A DNA stretch of 64,000 nt from Sciurus carolinensis (taxonomy: Eukaryota; Chordata; Mammalia; Rodentia; Sciuridae), in NCBI RefSeq assembly GCF_902686445.1, contig NC_062220.1, positions 94,178,143 to 94,242,142 of the forward strand. The letters run 5' to 3'. Positions 47,129-57,197 of this stretch are shown piece after piece (within the stretch, counting starts at the first letter, position 1; each line of letters opens with the position of its first letter). Both the position numbers and the translations under genes were made by a program. The notes beneath the pieces were generated by a model, which was given only the letters and a program-made list of their open reading frames with translations, had not been told where the DNA came from and did no database searches.

Positions 47129-48298
47129 CTCAATGTGTTTCTATGGGTGTGCAATGGAAATTGGGGATAAATTAAGGAGCAAACGTGAAGATATCAAGAT
47201 AATCTCTCCCTGTTTTGTAATATTCAAGTTCTATTTTTTTGACTTTTTTGATTTTTTATTCAATTTTCTAAGCCACATATGAGTCTAAAATAAATGGAAT
47301 TATTTCTAATAAATAGGAGTGCCTACAAGGAATTATGCTAGGTTCTACATGAGATGTACAAGTCATTATATAAGGTTCTGCATTAGACAGCTAAGATTTA
47401 GTCTGCCTCAGGGTCTGCAGTGTCAGTGAGAGTAACTCATTGTCATGTGTGCTCACAGATTTGGAAAAACAGCTATTTCGTAAGAGAAAACGTTTTAATT
47501 GTCTAGTGCTCATTGACAGCAACTAAATGTCACTGACATTTAGCTCAAACCAAAAACTTATTTTGAAATAATGAACAATTAAATAAACACTTTCATTAGA
47601 AACAAGGATTTCAGAAGAGTTTATTCACTTGTGTGTCATAAATCATGAAAGGGGAAGTTACACCCATGCCACATGTGAATTACAGAGCTACACAGTAATA
47701 TCATATCATCTGCAATACAGCTGCTTCATTTAAATTCAGATTCTAACATTTATAGCTTCAATGGTGGGCTGTATACATGATATGAAAAAATCATATTTGA
47801 GGACGTTTGAGATTTGGTAGGTAGTTGATTTAGATTTATAAGGTATTTTCTAATTCTGCAACATATTCTAGGAGAACACAAAAATATACCCTTTTGTAAT
47901 AAGAACTCAAATGAAAAATATCTACAGTTGAACACTAGTGTGTAATGCTATACTGCTGCCATTTTGGATGATAAAGATAATCATTATTTTGATTTTGTAA
48001 AATGTTTATCTGTTTATAGTGTTCTACTGGCAGGATGTTATTATTTATTGCCAAATTTCTGGAAGCAAATAAAGGCCACGAGAGTATCAATCAAATACCA
48101 TAAATAAGACACAGTCATGATTCCTTCCATGGAATGGATCATGTCAGAGGTAACAATCACAAATACCATCATGTGCTCTTTTTATCAGACGCCTAAGTGC
48201 CTCCTTAACACTAGATCCAATCAATATCAAATGATTAGAGGTATAGTACAAGAATTTCTGTGTTGCTGGGAGCCTAATAAAGGAGGGAAATAAGAACA
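47129..48298. other. Repeat-poor intergenic block
   Basis: About 1.2 kb without a recognised repeat or coding frame. Candidate for conserved noncoding sequence, untested. Confidence 0.5.
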
Positions 48299-48455
48299 TA
48301 CTATTTTTTTCTTAAATTTTTTTAGTCATAGACACAATACCTTTATTATATTTATTTAATTTTTGTGGTGTTGCGGATTGAACCCAGTGCTTCACATGTG
48401 CTAGGTGGGTGCTCTACCACTGAGTCACAACCCTAGCTTAAGGACCTACTATTTT
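48299..48455 (-). mobile_element. Long ID-type SINE with target-site duplication
   Basis: 'tactatttt' at 48,299-48,307 and 48,447-48,455 flanks an inverted copy ('tagacacaatacctttatta', 'tgctctaccactgagtcaca'). Confidence 0.9.
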
Positions 48456-50942
48456 AACTATTAGTAAGCATTTGTCCTCCACCAGTCTCCATGGTAAGCC
48501 AATGCATTAGCTTCACTTATGGCAAGAATATTAATCTGGTACAGGGATTTTGCTTCCTTTCTGCATTTCCAGTTTTCCTGGGGATGAGTTCTCTGAGGTA
48601 CACCTTCAGAAAATAGTCACTCACGTAGACCTCGAAAAGGACAATTTGGAGAGGGCTGTTTTCCTACTGCTTGCTTAAATGATAGCCAAGTTCTAAACTA
48701 CTACATCTACATAAACTTACTTAAGTTCAATTCAATTCACTTTCAGGAAACTCTTATATAGCAGGAGATATTCAATCACTGCCAAAGTCAATATATTAAG
48801 TCTGGTTGTTGAAGGCAGCTGGTTTCCCATAGAACCATGTGTCCATACTTCCTATTTCAGTCAGTTCCTGATGCAGTAGTAGGAAACACCAAAGAGAGTT
48901 GGCAGCAATGGCCTTTTTCACTTATAATAGACTTTCTTTTATGTACTTTGAATTTTTCTCCAGTATTGTGTTCAGTGGTGTTTCTACTATGTAATCAGAT
49001 TGGACAGCTCTATAGCAAGGTGCTGATTAGCAAGAAAACTCTGAGGTTTCCCTCTCTTCCTTTAGTCCCAGAGGCAACTGTGCTGCCAGTCTCTTACCAA
49101 GGATAGGAGTCCTCAGAGAGAAGTGGGACTGTCATATGCATGAGAATTATTTCCAGGACAGCCTTGGAACTTCAAAACTTCTTGAGACTCCAGTGATAAA
49201 CTGAGATAAATCTGGCCTTTTGGGGCAGTCTGGATTCAAAAACCCTATTTCTGTGCTGCTTCCTCCCCTACTCCCTATTGGCTGATGGGAAAAAGAAAAA
49301 CCCCTCCTGAGGTAAAGAATTTAAGAATGGGAGCTATTTGTTCTAATTTCTTTTGTTGTTCGGTTTAAATTTCTGGTCTTCAAGTTGCATGTTTCTCTCA
49401 TTTTATTTTATTATTATTGCTGTGTCTTTTGTTTTTTCTACTGTGAAGTTTGATCTTTACAAAGATGAAGTATTAAATTTTACTTTTTTCTAATGTTTGT
49501 TCATTAATTCTATAAACTTTCAAGTGTCACTTTCCAGTAATCTAAAGATTTTTAATCTATAAAAGGGCATGCCAATATTCATTCCTTTTCATTTGCAGAG
49601 CATCATCAATTATTTTAGTTAGATTCTTTGATCTCAACAGAACTTTCCTCTAATATACTATTTAACCATGAATATAACATTAGAATACAGTTTCCAAATA
49701 CTTTAAAGTTGAACATAAAAATATTTAAACCACACTTTTCCTGATTCTATATTTTGTGTTTCATGAATTTAAGAGATTTTGTGGATGATAGAATAATTCT
49801 CTTGCAAAATACCTTTACAACTTTTAATATTTTGGGGCTGAGGTTGGAATTCAGAGTCTAATAACTGCCAAACACATGCTGTATCACTGAGCTTGCATAG
49901 TCAAGATATTCTTGTGTAATATCTTGAATTATGAGTTTTCATATGTAAAATTTGACTTGAAAAAAATGCCCCTACATTCCTATAAACTAAGTTATAGTTT
50001 TAGCTTTTGTGAATAATTTTTATGTCTTTAATATTCACAAGAAAAAAGTTCTATTTAGTGACTTTTTCTTTTCCATATCATTTTTCAATCCTCTTCCATG
50101 GTCCTTCAAATGCAGAATAAAAAGCAGTCAAGGGCTTTTTAGTTACTTGGCTATTATTGTTAACAGAACATATTGCAAATTACTTAACTTACTTCATAAA
50201 ATACACATTTGAAATCTCAAGCTCCATACCCCACCACCCAACCTATGTCTGCTAATTTTGGGCAAAGTAGAAGAGAGGACAGATTCATTCAATGGAAGGT
50301 GCCATCTCATTTCTACTGTCCCGTTTTGAGTCAGTCTTTATGGAGAACCTTCATATAGACGTAATATCATTCACGGGTCCCTCTTCTTGCACTAAAGGTA
50401 AAATGTACCTGAAAACAACTTACCCTCTCATTAGACAAACCTCTAACAAATGATAAATAGGATTCAAGACAAAAGAGGAACAAATCTCTTCCACTGAATT
50501 CTTAGGTATTAGAAAAATGTGAGTTCGCTAAACCTTGTCTTAGGCCCTTATAATCTTTTAAAACCTTAAATAAAATCAGTTCACTTCTCTGGTGGTTTCT
50601 TCAACCTAAAATTGAGAGTAACACCCATTTCACAAAATTATATGGATTTAATTAGATTGTTGTGAAATGACTGGCTATAAAAATTCTCATTTTCATGTTA
50701 ACTATGATGTTATTACAGGTAGTCTTGGTTCTACCACTCAAGATAGCATGATGGTCCATTCTTATCATAATCATCAAAACAAGAATATTTGTGTAACACT
50801 CCATAGCTTACAAAGTACATTTACCTAAAAAATATTTTACTTATGTTTACTAACTCATTAACCCTGAGTTTTGATCTTTGTTTTTAATTGAGTATGATAT
50901 AAATTTTGGGATTTTGGAGGAAATATTTGAATTAAGAAACAT
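48456..50942. other. Repeat-poor intergenic block, 2.5 kb
   Basis: Mostly unrecognised A/T-rich DNA. A possible, very degraded inverted ID lies near 49,834-49,900 ('cacatgctgtatcactgagc'). No coding frame is supported. Confidence 0.5.
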
Positions 50943-51030
50943 TGAGCTGGCAGGGAATACAACCTGGTTGTGGAATTCATGCTTAGCATATGTGAGGTCC
51001 CAGGTTCAATCACCAGAATTCTCTCTCCCA
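50943..51030 (+). mobile_element. ID-like SINE, degraded
   Basis: 'gagctggcagggaatacaac', 'gcttagcatatgtgaggtcc' and 'caggttcaatcaccagaatt' keep box B and the outline of an ID body. Confidence 0.65.
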
Positions 51031-51124
51031 TCCAATAATAGAAAATTAAGCAGCTGTGTGCTAGAATTTTGGCAAACTGACATTCACTATTTAACACATC
51101 TACATTGAGCACATATGTGCTATT

Positions 51125-51480
51125 GCAGCAATTATCACTCTTTTGGTCTCAGGATTCCTTTTCATTCTTAAAAATTATAGAGAACTGCAAAGAGCTTTAG
51201 GTTTATGTGTAACTATTGATATTTACTGTATTAGAAATTAAAATTTTAAAAATATTATTTACTAACTTATTTTAAAAAGAATTCATTACAATCCACTAAA
51301 TACATGCCCACATAAATAACATTTTTATGAGAAATAATTGTATCTTCCAAAATTAAAAATTAGCTTGAAAGATGCTGTTGGTCTACCTTTTTTTTTATAT
51401 TTGCAAATCCTTTTACTCTATGGCTTAATAGAAGACAGCTTTATTGTTTTGTGCTTTTGCATTAAATCTGTTAAATTATA
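51125..51480. mobile_element. Ancient interspersed repeat, family not named
   Basis: 'tttggtctcaggattccttt', 'aactgcaaagagctttaggt', 'gatatttactgtattagaaa' and 'gcttaatagaagacagcttt' appear in a common old mammalian repeat that I recognise by pattern but cannot name. Confidence 0.55.
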
Positions 51481-51689
51481 TACTTTTTGTAGTTCCTAGA
51501 AAATGCTAGTATATGTTCATGAGAGAATGAAAGTTTTTTTTTTTTTTTAAAGTCTGGAATTCCAATTAAATTCACCTTAAAGATCAACAATAAAATATTG
51601 ACTGTGCGGATCACTGCACATCTCAGAGATCCCCTTCTGCCAGGGTTCCCCCTTCCATACTTTAGCTTCTTTGCTAGTACATAGTATCC

Positions 51690-53230
51690 TGCTATCACTC
51701 AAGAAATAGCTGCTGAATGAAGTAATGAATACCATACCTTGTGCTGGGATTACACAGGTGAACAAGACAAGGGTCCCTGCCCTTAAGGAGTTTAGGCTCC
51801 ATTGGAAGAGAGGTATTTACAAAACTGTGCTTTTAGTACCACTACAGGAGTAATACAAAGATGCTTTTGGAAATTAGAGGATACCCACCCAATCTTGGGA
51901 GATCAAGGAAGACTTCTAGAGAAAATAATGACTAAGCTGACATTTAAAAGCCAGGTGAGGAATGTAAGGATAAAAAGGAGAATGGAGATCCAGATGGAGG
52001 TAGCAGCAAAGACCGCTGTAGTTTAGAGACATGAGTCATAGTAGGTTGGCCAGAAATAAGTTACTGTATCATATAAGTTTCCTGAAAAAAGTCTGAAGAC
52101 ATTAAATGGGAGATTAAAATAGATAAAAATTTAGAAAAGACATTCTAGGTATAATGTGAATGAGTTTTACGGAATGGTTAGGACCTGAGGCAGGTAACAC
52201 TTTGGCCTAACTAGAGTAGTAAAGAAGATGGAGAGAAGTGGAGATTGTAGATAGAGATAGGAAGGCAAATATGATAGATTTTCTGATGGCTGAAGGAAGA
52301 GGTTAGAAAGAGGAAGGGACTGAGTATAATAATCTAATTTTTGACTTACATAAGTGTTTTGATGATGATATCAGTTAGAGATTGGAAGCATAAAAGTAGG
52401 TGTAAAGAAAATGAGAATTTTAGTTTGGGATATATTATTTTAAGATATTGTGGAACATCCAGGATAGACATTTTGAAGATAATCAAGTATGTATATTTGT
52501 AATCAGAAGAGACAAATGAACTAGAAATTAGATTCAGGAGACACTAGCACATATGCTGGCATATTGAACTGAAGGAGAGCACAAAGGGAGAGTACAAAGA
52601 GATAAAAACAATTTGACTATGCCATAACTCTGAGGCACATTGACATTGAAGTGACAGGCCAGACAGAGGTACTGGAAGGTAAAATAGAAGCCAGATATCT
52701 AGGAGGAAAAGTAGGAAAGCGTAGTTTCACACTTTCAAGGGATGTGAATTCGGGAGGCCAAGGTTATTAGTATCAAGTGCTGCAGAGAGGTCAAGAAAAA
52801 TAAGAAAAATGGTCCACCTGACAGAATCAGAGGTTTCTGGTGACCTTATTGAGGATTTCAGTTGAGTGGCATGGGTAGAATCCAGAAACTTATTGAATAA
52901 ATAACCCTTTGAGCAAAGTTCCAGGGAGCACAGGAGAACACAGACTTAATATCATTCACAAAGAGACAGAAATCTATACCTCAGAAGATGGCAGGGGACG
53001 TGGGGGATGTACTTTATAGAGCCAAGTGTGGATGCAGGTAGGTTTATGAGTGTGAAGGCAGGAAATTGTTGGAGTTCCTCTTTGATGGTTTATATTTTTT
53101 TGTTGAGAATAATGAGGACAAAGGTTTGAATCTAATGGAGAAAATCTGAAGAAGCTGTTGTAGAAAATGGGAAAAGAGCTGAGGAAAGAAGGATTGCTTG
53201 GCAAAGTTGAAGGCTTACTTGATGTTGGAC
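51690..53230 (-). mobile_element. Long L2 LINE relic including reverse-transcriptase region
   Basis: About 1.5 kb collinear with inverted L2: 'aatagctgctgaatgaagta', 'gggtccctgcccttaaggag', 'gagatcaaggaagacttcta', 'gtcaagaaaaataagaaaaa' and 'gtttctggtgaccttattga'. It spans the 3' UTR and part of the ORF2 RT domain. The RT catalytic motif position is mutated and frames are broken. Confidence 0.8.
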
Positions 53231-53599
53231 ACTATACAAATGTAGTGGAAGCAATTTACATGGACTGTCTAGAAGTTCAGTTTTCTTTCTTTCTCTTTTA
53301 GACCTATATCTAAATCAAAAGGTTAAGGTCTAGGCTATATTTTTTAAACAAATGTAATCCTGTAGACAGTACAATAAAGAGATTATAAGATCAAATTTTT
53401 TTCTCATTCTTTGTACACCCCCACATATAATTTGCATAACACACAAGTACACACATACACATATACATGCACGCATACACTACAAAACCCTGGCTATTTT
53501 TTTTTTATTATTAAAAATTTACATATTTTTAATAAAGATCATCAATTTTTGTAACTACCAGATATTATTACGTTTTATTTATTTTAATGTTTAATTTTT

Positions 53600-53677
53600 C
53601 TTAATTGCTGGGGACCAAATCCAAGGCCTCAAGTATGATAGATAAGCACTCTACCACTGACCTACAAGTCCAGGCCC
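53600..53677 (-). mobile_element. ID-type SINE inside the L1 insertion
   Basis: 'gctggggaccaaatccaagg', 'taagcactctaccactgacc' on the plus strand. It has the same orientation as the enclosing L1. Confidence 0.88.
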
Positions 53678-53892
53678 ACTTTTATTTTATTTTATTTATT
53701 TATTTTTATTGTAAATAAATGGGATACATGTTGTTTCTCTGTACATGGCGTAAAGGCATACCATTTGTATAATCATAAATTTACATAGGGTAATGTTGTT
53801 TGATTCATTCTGTTATTTTTTCCCTCCCCCCCAAGCCTCCCACCCCTCTTTTCCCTCTATACAGTCCTTCCTTCCTCCATTCTTGCCCCCCT

Positions 53893-53926
53893 CCCTAACC
53901 CTAACTCTAACCCTAACACTAACCCC
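53893..53926. repeat. Telomere-like hexamer tract
   Basis: Five consecutive CCCTAA-type hexamers: three perfect, plus CTCTAA and CACTAA, followed by CCCC. It lies within the pyrimidine-rich 3' UTR of the L1. Confidence 0.95.
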
Positions 53927-54112
53927 TCCCACCCACCATTATGTGTCATCATCCACTTATTAGCGATATCATTCGTCCTTTGGATTTTTGAGATTGGCTT
54001 ATCTCATTTAGCATGATATTCTCCAATTTCATCCATTTGCCTGCAAATGCCATAATTTTATCATTCTTTATGGCTGAGTAATATTCCATTGTATATCAAA
54101 ACCCTGGCTATT

Positions 54113-54454
54113 AAGCCTCCTTATAAAGTTCCATAGGATATCATCATCTTATTATCTGTAATCCTCCATGTAATTTTCATGGAAAACCGTGAAGTTATTG
54201 CGTGGGGTGGAGTTTGTATTATCATACATGAGCAAATTTCAGGTGAGCTAGTTATTAATATTTACATTAAAAATGTATCCTTTTCAGAGCACAAAAGACA
54301 ATTCATTCTCTCATATCCATTATGAGATCTCTCTCAAACAAATCAAGAGAGATGGGGAGCAGGAATAAATATTTTCTTCTTTACCGACTATTATATCAGT
54401 AATAGTAGTTGATTTACTTTTATATTTCAAGTCAACTACATGTCAGTAATATTA
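54113..54454. other. Intergenic DNA, nothing recognised
   Basis: No repeat or gene identified. Confidence 0.5.
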
Positions 54455-54685
54455 TTATGCATTTATTATGCACTAGGTACATGTCATCAGTCTATTGAAC
54501 TCTCACAAAAAACTTATTAGATAAATATTATCTCTATTTATAGATAAGGAAACTGGATCACAAAAGGTTAAAGTCAATTGTCTGTGGTCAAATGCCTAAT
54601 ATATGGTGAGCTGGGATTTGAAATCAGGCATTCTGACTTCAGAGATCCATACATTTACCCTTTCCACTACACTATTTTTTCAAAA
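54455..54685 (+). mobile_element. MIR SINE
   Basis: 'ttatagataaggaaactgga', 'tggtgagctgggatttgaaa' and 'tttaccctttccactacact' follow MIR. Well preserved core. Confidence 0.82.
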
Positions 54686-54879
54686 TAGAAAGTTATGAAA
54701 TTTCCCAAAGTAAAAACGCTCACTTGAAGTTTCAGAAATTTAACACAATGACAGGTTGGCCAGATAAGTTCTAACAGACCAGATGAGCAATTCAGTAAAA
54801 ATCTAGACTTATGAAACAGCATATATCAAGACACAAGTTGTTTTCTTAGATAAAAATTCCTTCCTTAAAAAAATTTACT

Positions 54880-55410
54880 TGGAAATATTTCAAGCACACA
54901 GAAAAGTATAGAAAATACAATTGAACAACCCAGTACCCTTCACCCAGCTTTAACCACATTTCCTGCAGATTACTTTTAGTAGAAAATAAAACATTAGAGA
55001 TACAATTGAACCCTTCCTGTTACATTCCCTTCTCTTCCTCTCTGGAAGTAACCATTATTCTGAATTGATATGTATCCTTTCTTCATGTAACTTTTACAGT
55101 TTGATTTCAAGTTCTTTATTTTTGAACTTTTGTGGTATACCACATACAACTTTCTGCAACTTGCTCCCCCACCCCAATGTCAAGTTAATGCACTTTATGT
55201 TAATACTAGTAGCTTTAGTTTATTGATTTTCATTGTTTAATATTCTGGGTACGTCAGTTTTTCCAACAATGTAACTTATTCATCCATTCTGTTAGTGGAC
55301 GTTTGTTGTTTCACTAATGTAAACTATGTGGCTATGAAAATTCTTGAGCGTGCTCATGGTAACTTTATATATATCTGTACATAAAATTCCTTAACATGCA
55401 GTTGAATAGG
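54880..55410 (-). mobile_element. Old L1 (L1M) 3' region
   Basis: 'tcaagcacacagaaaagtat', 'cccttcacccagctttaacc', 'ggaagtaaccattattctga' and 'cttattcatccattctgtta' match inverted L1M 3' sequence over about 500 bp. Confidence 0.7.
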
Positions 55411-55759
55411 AAAGATCACACACGTGCATACTCTTTATAACCAAGAGAGCCAGCAGTTTCAAGAATGGTTCAAAAGACTATGGGTTGTTCTGAGCAAAGT
55501 GAGGCTACTTTCAGTAGGAAGCAACTGGGGAAGGTTCCCATATAACAGTGATATTTATCGCTACAGTACAAGATCACAGTTAGCCTTTCATTACTCGTTA
55601 CCAAATAGTTTCACGTGTGCCCATTCATTTCCTTGACTAGAGCGTGAGCTGTAGTAGAACCGAACCCAGGCACTAACAAGACAAGCCAACATGAGTGTGA
55701 CCGTGGAGTCTAGAAAGGAGGCTGCTGCAGCCAACCTCTAGGCTGTGCCAGGCCACTAG
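55411..55759. other. Upstream flank of the CpG island
   Basis: Unrecognised DNA with rising G+C towards the island. No coding signal. Confidence 0.5.
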
Positions 55760-56041
55760 AAGTGACAGAGGGAAAAGTCGGGGCAATCAGGGCCTAATTT
55801 CACTGTGCATCCGGAGAGTCAGGGAAATGAGGATAGACGGAGGCATGGGCACCTGCTTCTAAGTTGTCTCTTAACTTTCACTTACAAAGGCGCTAGGTCT
55901 GTACCCAGGAGCCGAGAGGCCCACACCACCCCCGCCCTGAGAGCAGCTTCTCAGTCTGGCTCTTTCAGCGGCGCCTCTGCTTTACGCCAATTCCGTAAGG
56001 AGGAACTGAGGCCAACCGGGCGGCTCCCGCAGTTACAAAGT

Positions 56042-56049
56042 TGACGTGA
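56042..56049 (+). promoter_or_regulatory. CRE-like ATF/CREB motif
   Basis: TGACGTGA, one base from the palindromic CRE. Placed about 530 bp upstream of the start codon. Motif match only. Confidence 0.45.
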
Positions 56050-56071
56050 AATTTCGCGGGGCGGCACTGAA

Positions 56072-56083
56072 GGCGGCCATCTT
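56072..56083 (-). promoter_or_regulatory. YY1-type motif, minus orientation
   Basis: GGCGGCCATCTT, the reverse complement of AAGATGGCCGCC. YY1 motifs of this kind usually sit just downstream of a start site in the direction of transcription, here leftward. Confidence 0.6.
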
Positions 56084-56249
56084 TAATCCGGGCAAGACCC
56101 CACCCTCCTACCCCACCGACCACTCCCTCAATGTCTCCAGGATTTTCACCGACAAACGTAATGCAGTAAGCCTTAGAGGCACTGTTGAAGAAACATACAA
56201 AGAGGCTCGACTATCCACAACCATGGAAGTACCAAATGCGGCCAATTTA

Positions 56250-56260
56250 AACATGGCGGC
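56250..56260 (+). promoter_or_regulatory. YY1-type motif, plus orientation
   Basis: AACATGGCGGC, containing the core ATGGCGGC. Opposite in orientation to the YY1-type site 170 bp upstream. Confidence 0.6.
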
Positions 56261-56343
56261 TAACCCCGAGTAGCTAAACAGCACGGACGCCAATGAAGTC
56301 ATACTCGAAATGCAGTGCGGCGACGGGGCTGAGGAGGGAGTAA

Positions 56344-56353
56344 TCTCGCGAGA
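56344..56353. promoter_or_regulatory. TCTCGCGAGA promoter element (BANP motif)
   Basis: A perfect copy of the palindromic decamer TCTCGCGAGA, 216 bp before the start codon. The element is known in CpG-island promoters of housekeeping genes, and BANP binds it when its CpGs are unmethylated. Confidence 0.85.
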
Positions 56354-56374
56354 TTGTAGGCAGCCTGGCTCGGC

Positions 56375-56381
56375 CCGGAAG
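56375..56381 (+). promoter_or_regulatory. ETS-family motif
   Basis: CCGGAAG, 22 bp downstream of the TCTCGCGAGA element. Typical of GABPA/ELK sites near TATA-less start sites. Confidence 0.55.
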
Positions 56382-56391
56382 CCTCCTCTGA

Positions 56392-56401
56392 GGGGGCGGG
56401 G
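56392..56401 (+). promoter_or_regulatory. GC box (SP/KLF motif)
   Basis: GGGGGCGGGG, next to the ETS motif. The spacing BANP-ETS-GC box within 60 bp suggests the core promoter, with transcription starting roughly between here and 56,500. No TATA box is seen. Confidence 0.6.
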
Positions 56402-56569
56402 GACGGAGGAGGGAGCGGAGTCAGGCTACAGCCAGTGGAGGAGTCCGCCCGCTGTCGCTTGCGTAAACCGGGTAGAGACGACGGGAAGCTACGCCGCGGA
56501 ATTGGCGTAGGCGGCTTGGAGAATCGGCGGGCTGCGCTGCGCCGGGGCTGGTCGCGGAGGGGGGAGGGG
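56402..56569 (+). other. SEPTIN7: SEPTIN7 5' untranslated region (start site inferred)
   Basis: G+C-rich leader before the start codon. It has no ATG in the frame of the protein, and the reading frame is open back to a TAG at 56,357-56,359. The transcription start is not determined by sequence alone, so the left edge is an estimate. Confidence 0.6.
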
Positions 56570-56630
56570 ATGTCGGTCAGTGCGAGATCCGTTGCTGCTG
56601 AGGAGAGGAGCGTCAACAGCAGCACCATGG
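56570..56630 (+). CDS. SEPTIN7: Septin-7, coding exon 1 (partial gene)
   Basis: The exon encodes MSVSARSVAAEERSVNSSTM plus the first base of codon 21. This is the N-terminus of septin-7 as I recall it from human, with Val instead of Ala at residue 8. An exact GTGAGT donor follows, so the exon ends in phase 1, and a G-initial codon 21 agrees with the human Val. The start at 56,570 was chosen because it reproduces the known N-terminus. Its context is modest (G at -3, T at +4). A second in-frame ATG at codon 20 has a strong ACCATGG context across the splice site. Septin-7 is a GTPase that assembles with SEPTIN2, SEPTIN6 and SEPTIN9-group subunits into filaments at the cleavage furrow, cilium base and dendritic spines. 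The GTP-binding domain and coiled coil lie in later exons beyond the window. This segment is the short, probably disordered N-terminal arm. Expression is likely broad, given the CpG-island promoter. Confidence 0.95.
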
Positions 56631-56733
56631 GTGAGTCTCAGCTTCGGGCAGCCGCGGCTCGGGGTTGGTGGCTCCGGATGCTGGGGGCTCTGCTGCCGCT
56701 GTGCCGACCTGGGGGAACGCCCTGAGGCGAGGC

Positions 56734-56816
56734 GGGGGGCAATGGGGAGGGGAGGGAGGTGGGAGCGACGGCGGGCCCGGGGCGCGGCGGCGGCGGGCCC
56801 GGGGGGAGGGGAGGTG
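56734..56816 (+). other. G-quadruplex-prone G-runs in early intron 1
   Basis: G6-N4-G4-N1-G4-N1-G3 at 56,734-56,756 satisfies the canonical quadruplex pattern on the coding strand. Further GGGCCCGGGG and GGGGGGAGGGG runs follow up to about 56,816. Confidence 0.7.
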
Positions 56817-57197
56817 GCGGCGGTGACAGTTTGAATTGAACGTGTGGAGAGCCCAGGCGGCGGCATTTCCTGTGCAGCGGCGGGCGGGCCCGGGGCGCGG
56901 GGAGACGTGAGCCTTGGCCTCCGCGGCCGGAGCAGCCTGAGCGGGGTCGTCCAACCTTGCCTTCCCTCCCTCTGTTCCCTCGCCTTTCCTCAGCCTCCTC
57001 CCGGGCCCACCGCTCCCGCGGCCCTGCTTTCTCTAAGTCGCCGGCCGTAGCACCCTGGGCAGAGGTCCTCTCGTGGGGAGTGGGCCTGGCTAGGAGGATG
57101 GGGATGTGTGTGCGCACTCGGGCGACGGTGCTGTGTGGGCCGGCCCCGGAGGGCGGCGGCGGGGAGGGAGGAAGAAGGATGCACCAGGCTGAGGCTG

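Larger units (their letters stand above)
53483..54112 (-). mobile_element. 5'-truncated L1 with 16-bp target-site duplication and apparent 3' transduction
   Basis: 'caaaaccctggctatt' at 53,483-53,498 and 54,097-54,112 is a perfect direct repeat. Read on the minus strand, the insert starts inside L1 ORF2 ('atatacaatggaatattact'), crosses the 3' UTR to an A/T-rich tail (about 53,681-53,712), then continues for about 180 bp through an ID SINE and A/T-rich DNA to a second poly(A) at the duplication. The pre-insertion site reads TT|AATA, like an L1 endonuclease site. Confidence 0.9.

Noticed and set aside
53893..53926. Telomere-like tract as a chromosome end or fusion point
   Set aside because: Only five units, with the same L1 continuing on both sides and a target-site duplication enclosing all of it.
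56046..56273. 75-codon plus-strand frame upstream of SEPTIN7 with YY1 sites
   Set aside because: No known SEPTIN7 upstream exon resembles it, and the motifs it contains are regulatory. An upstream frame cannot be excluded but is not supported.
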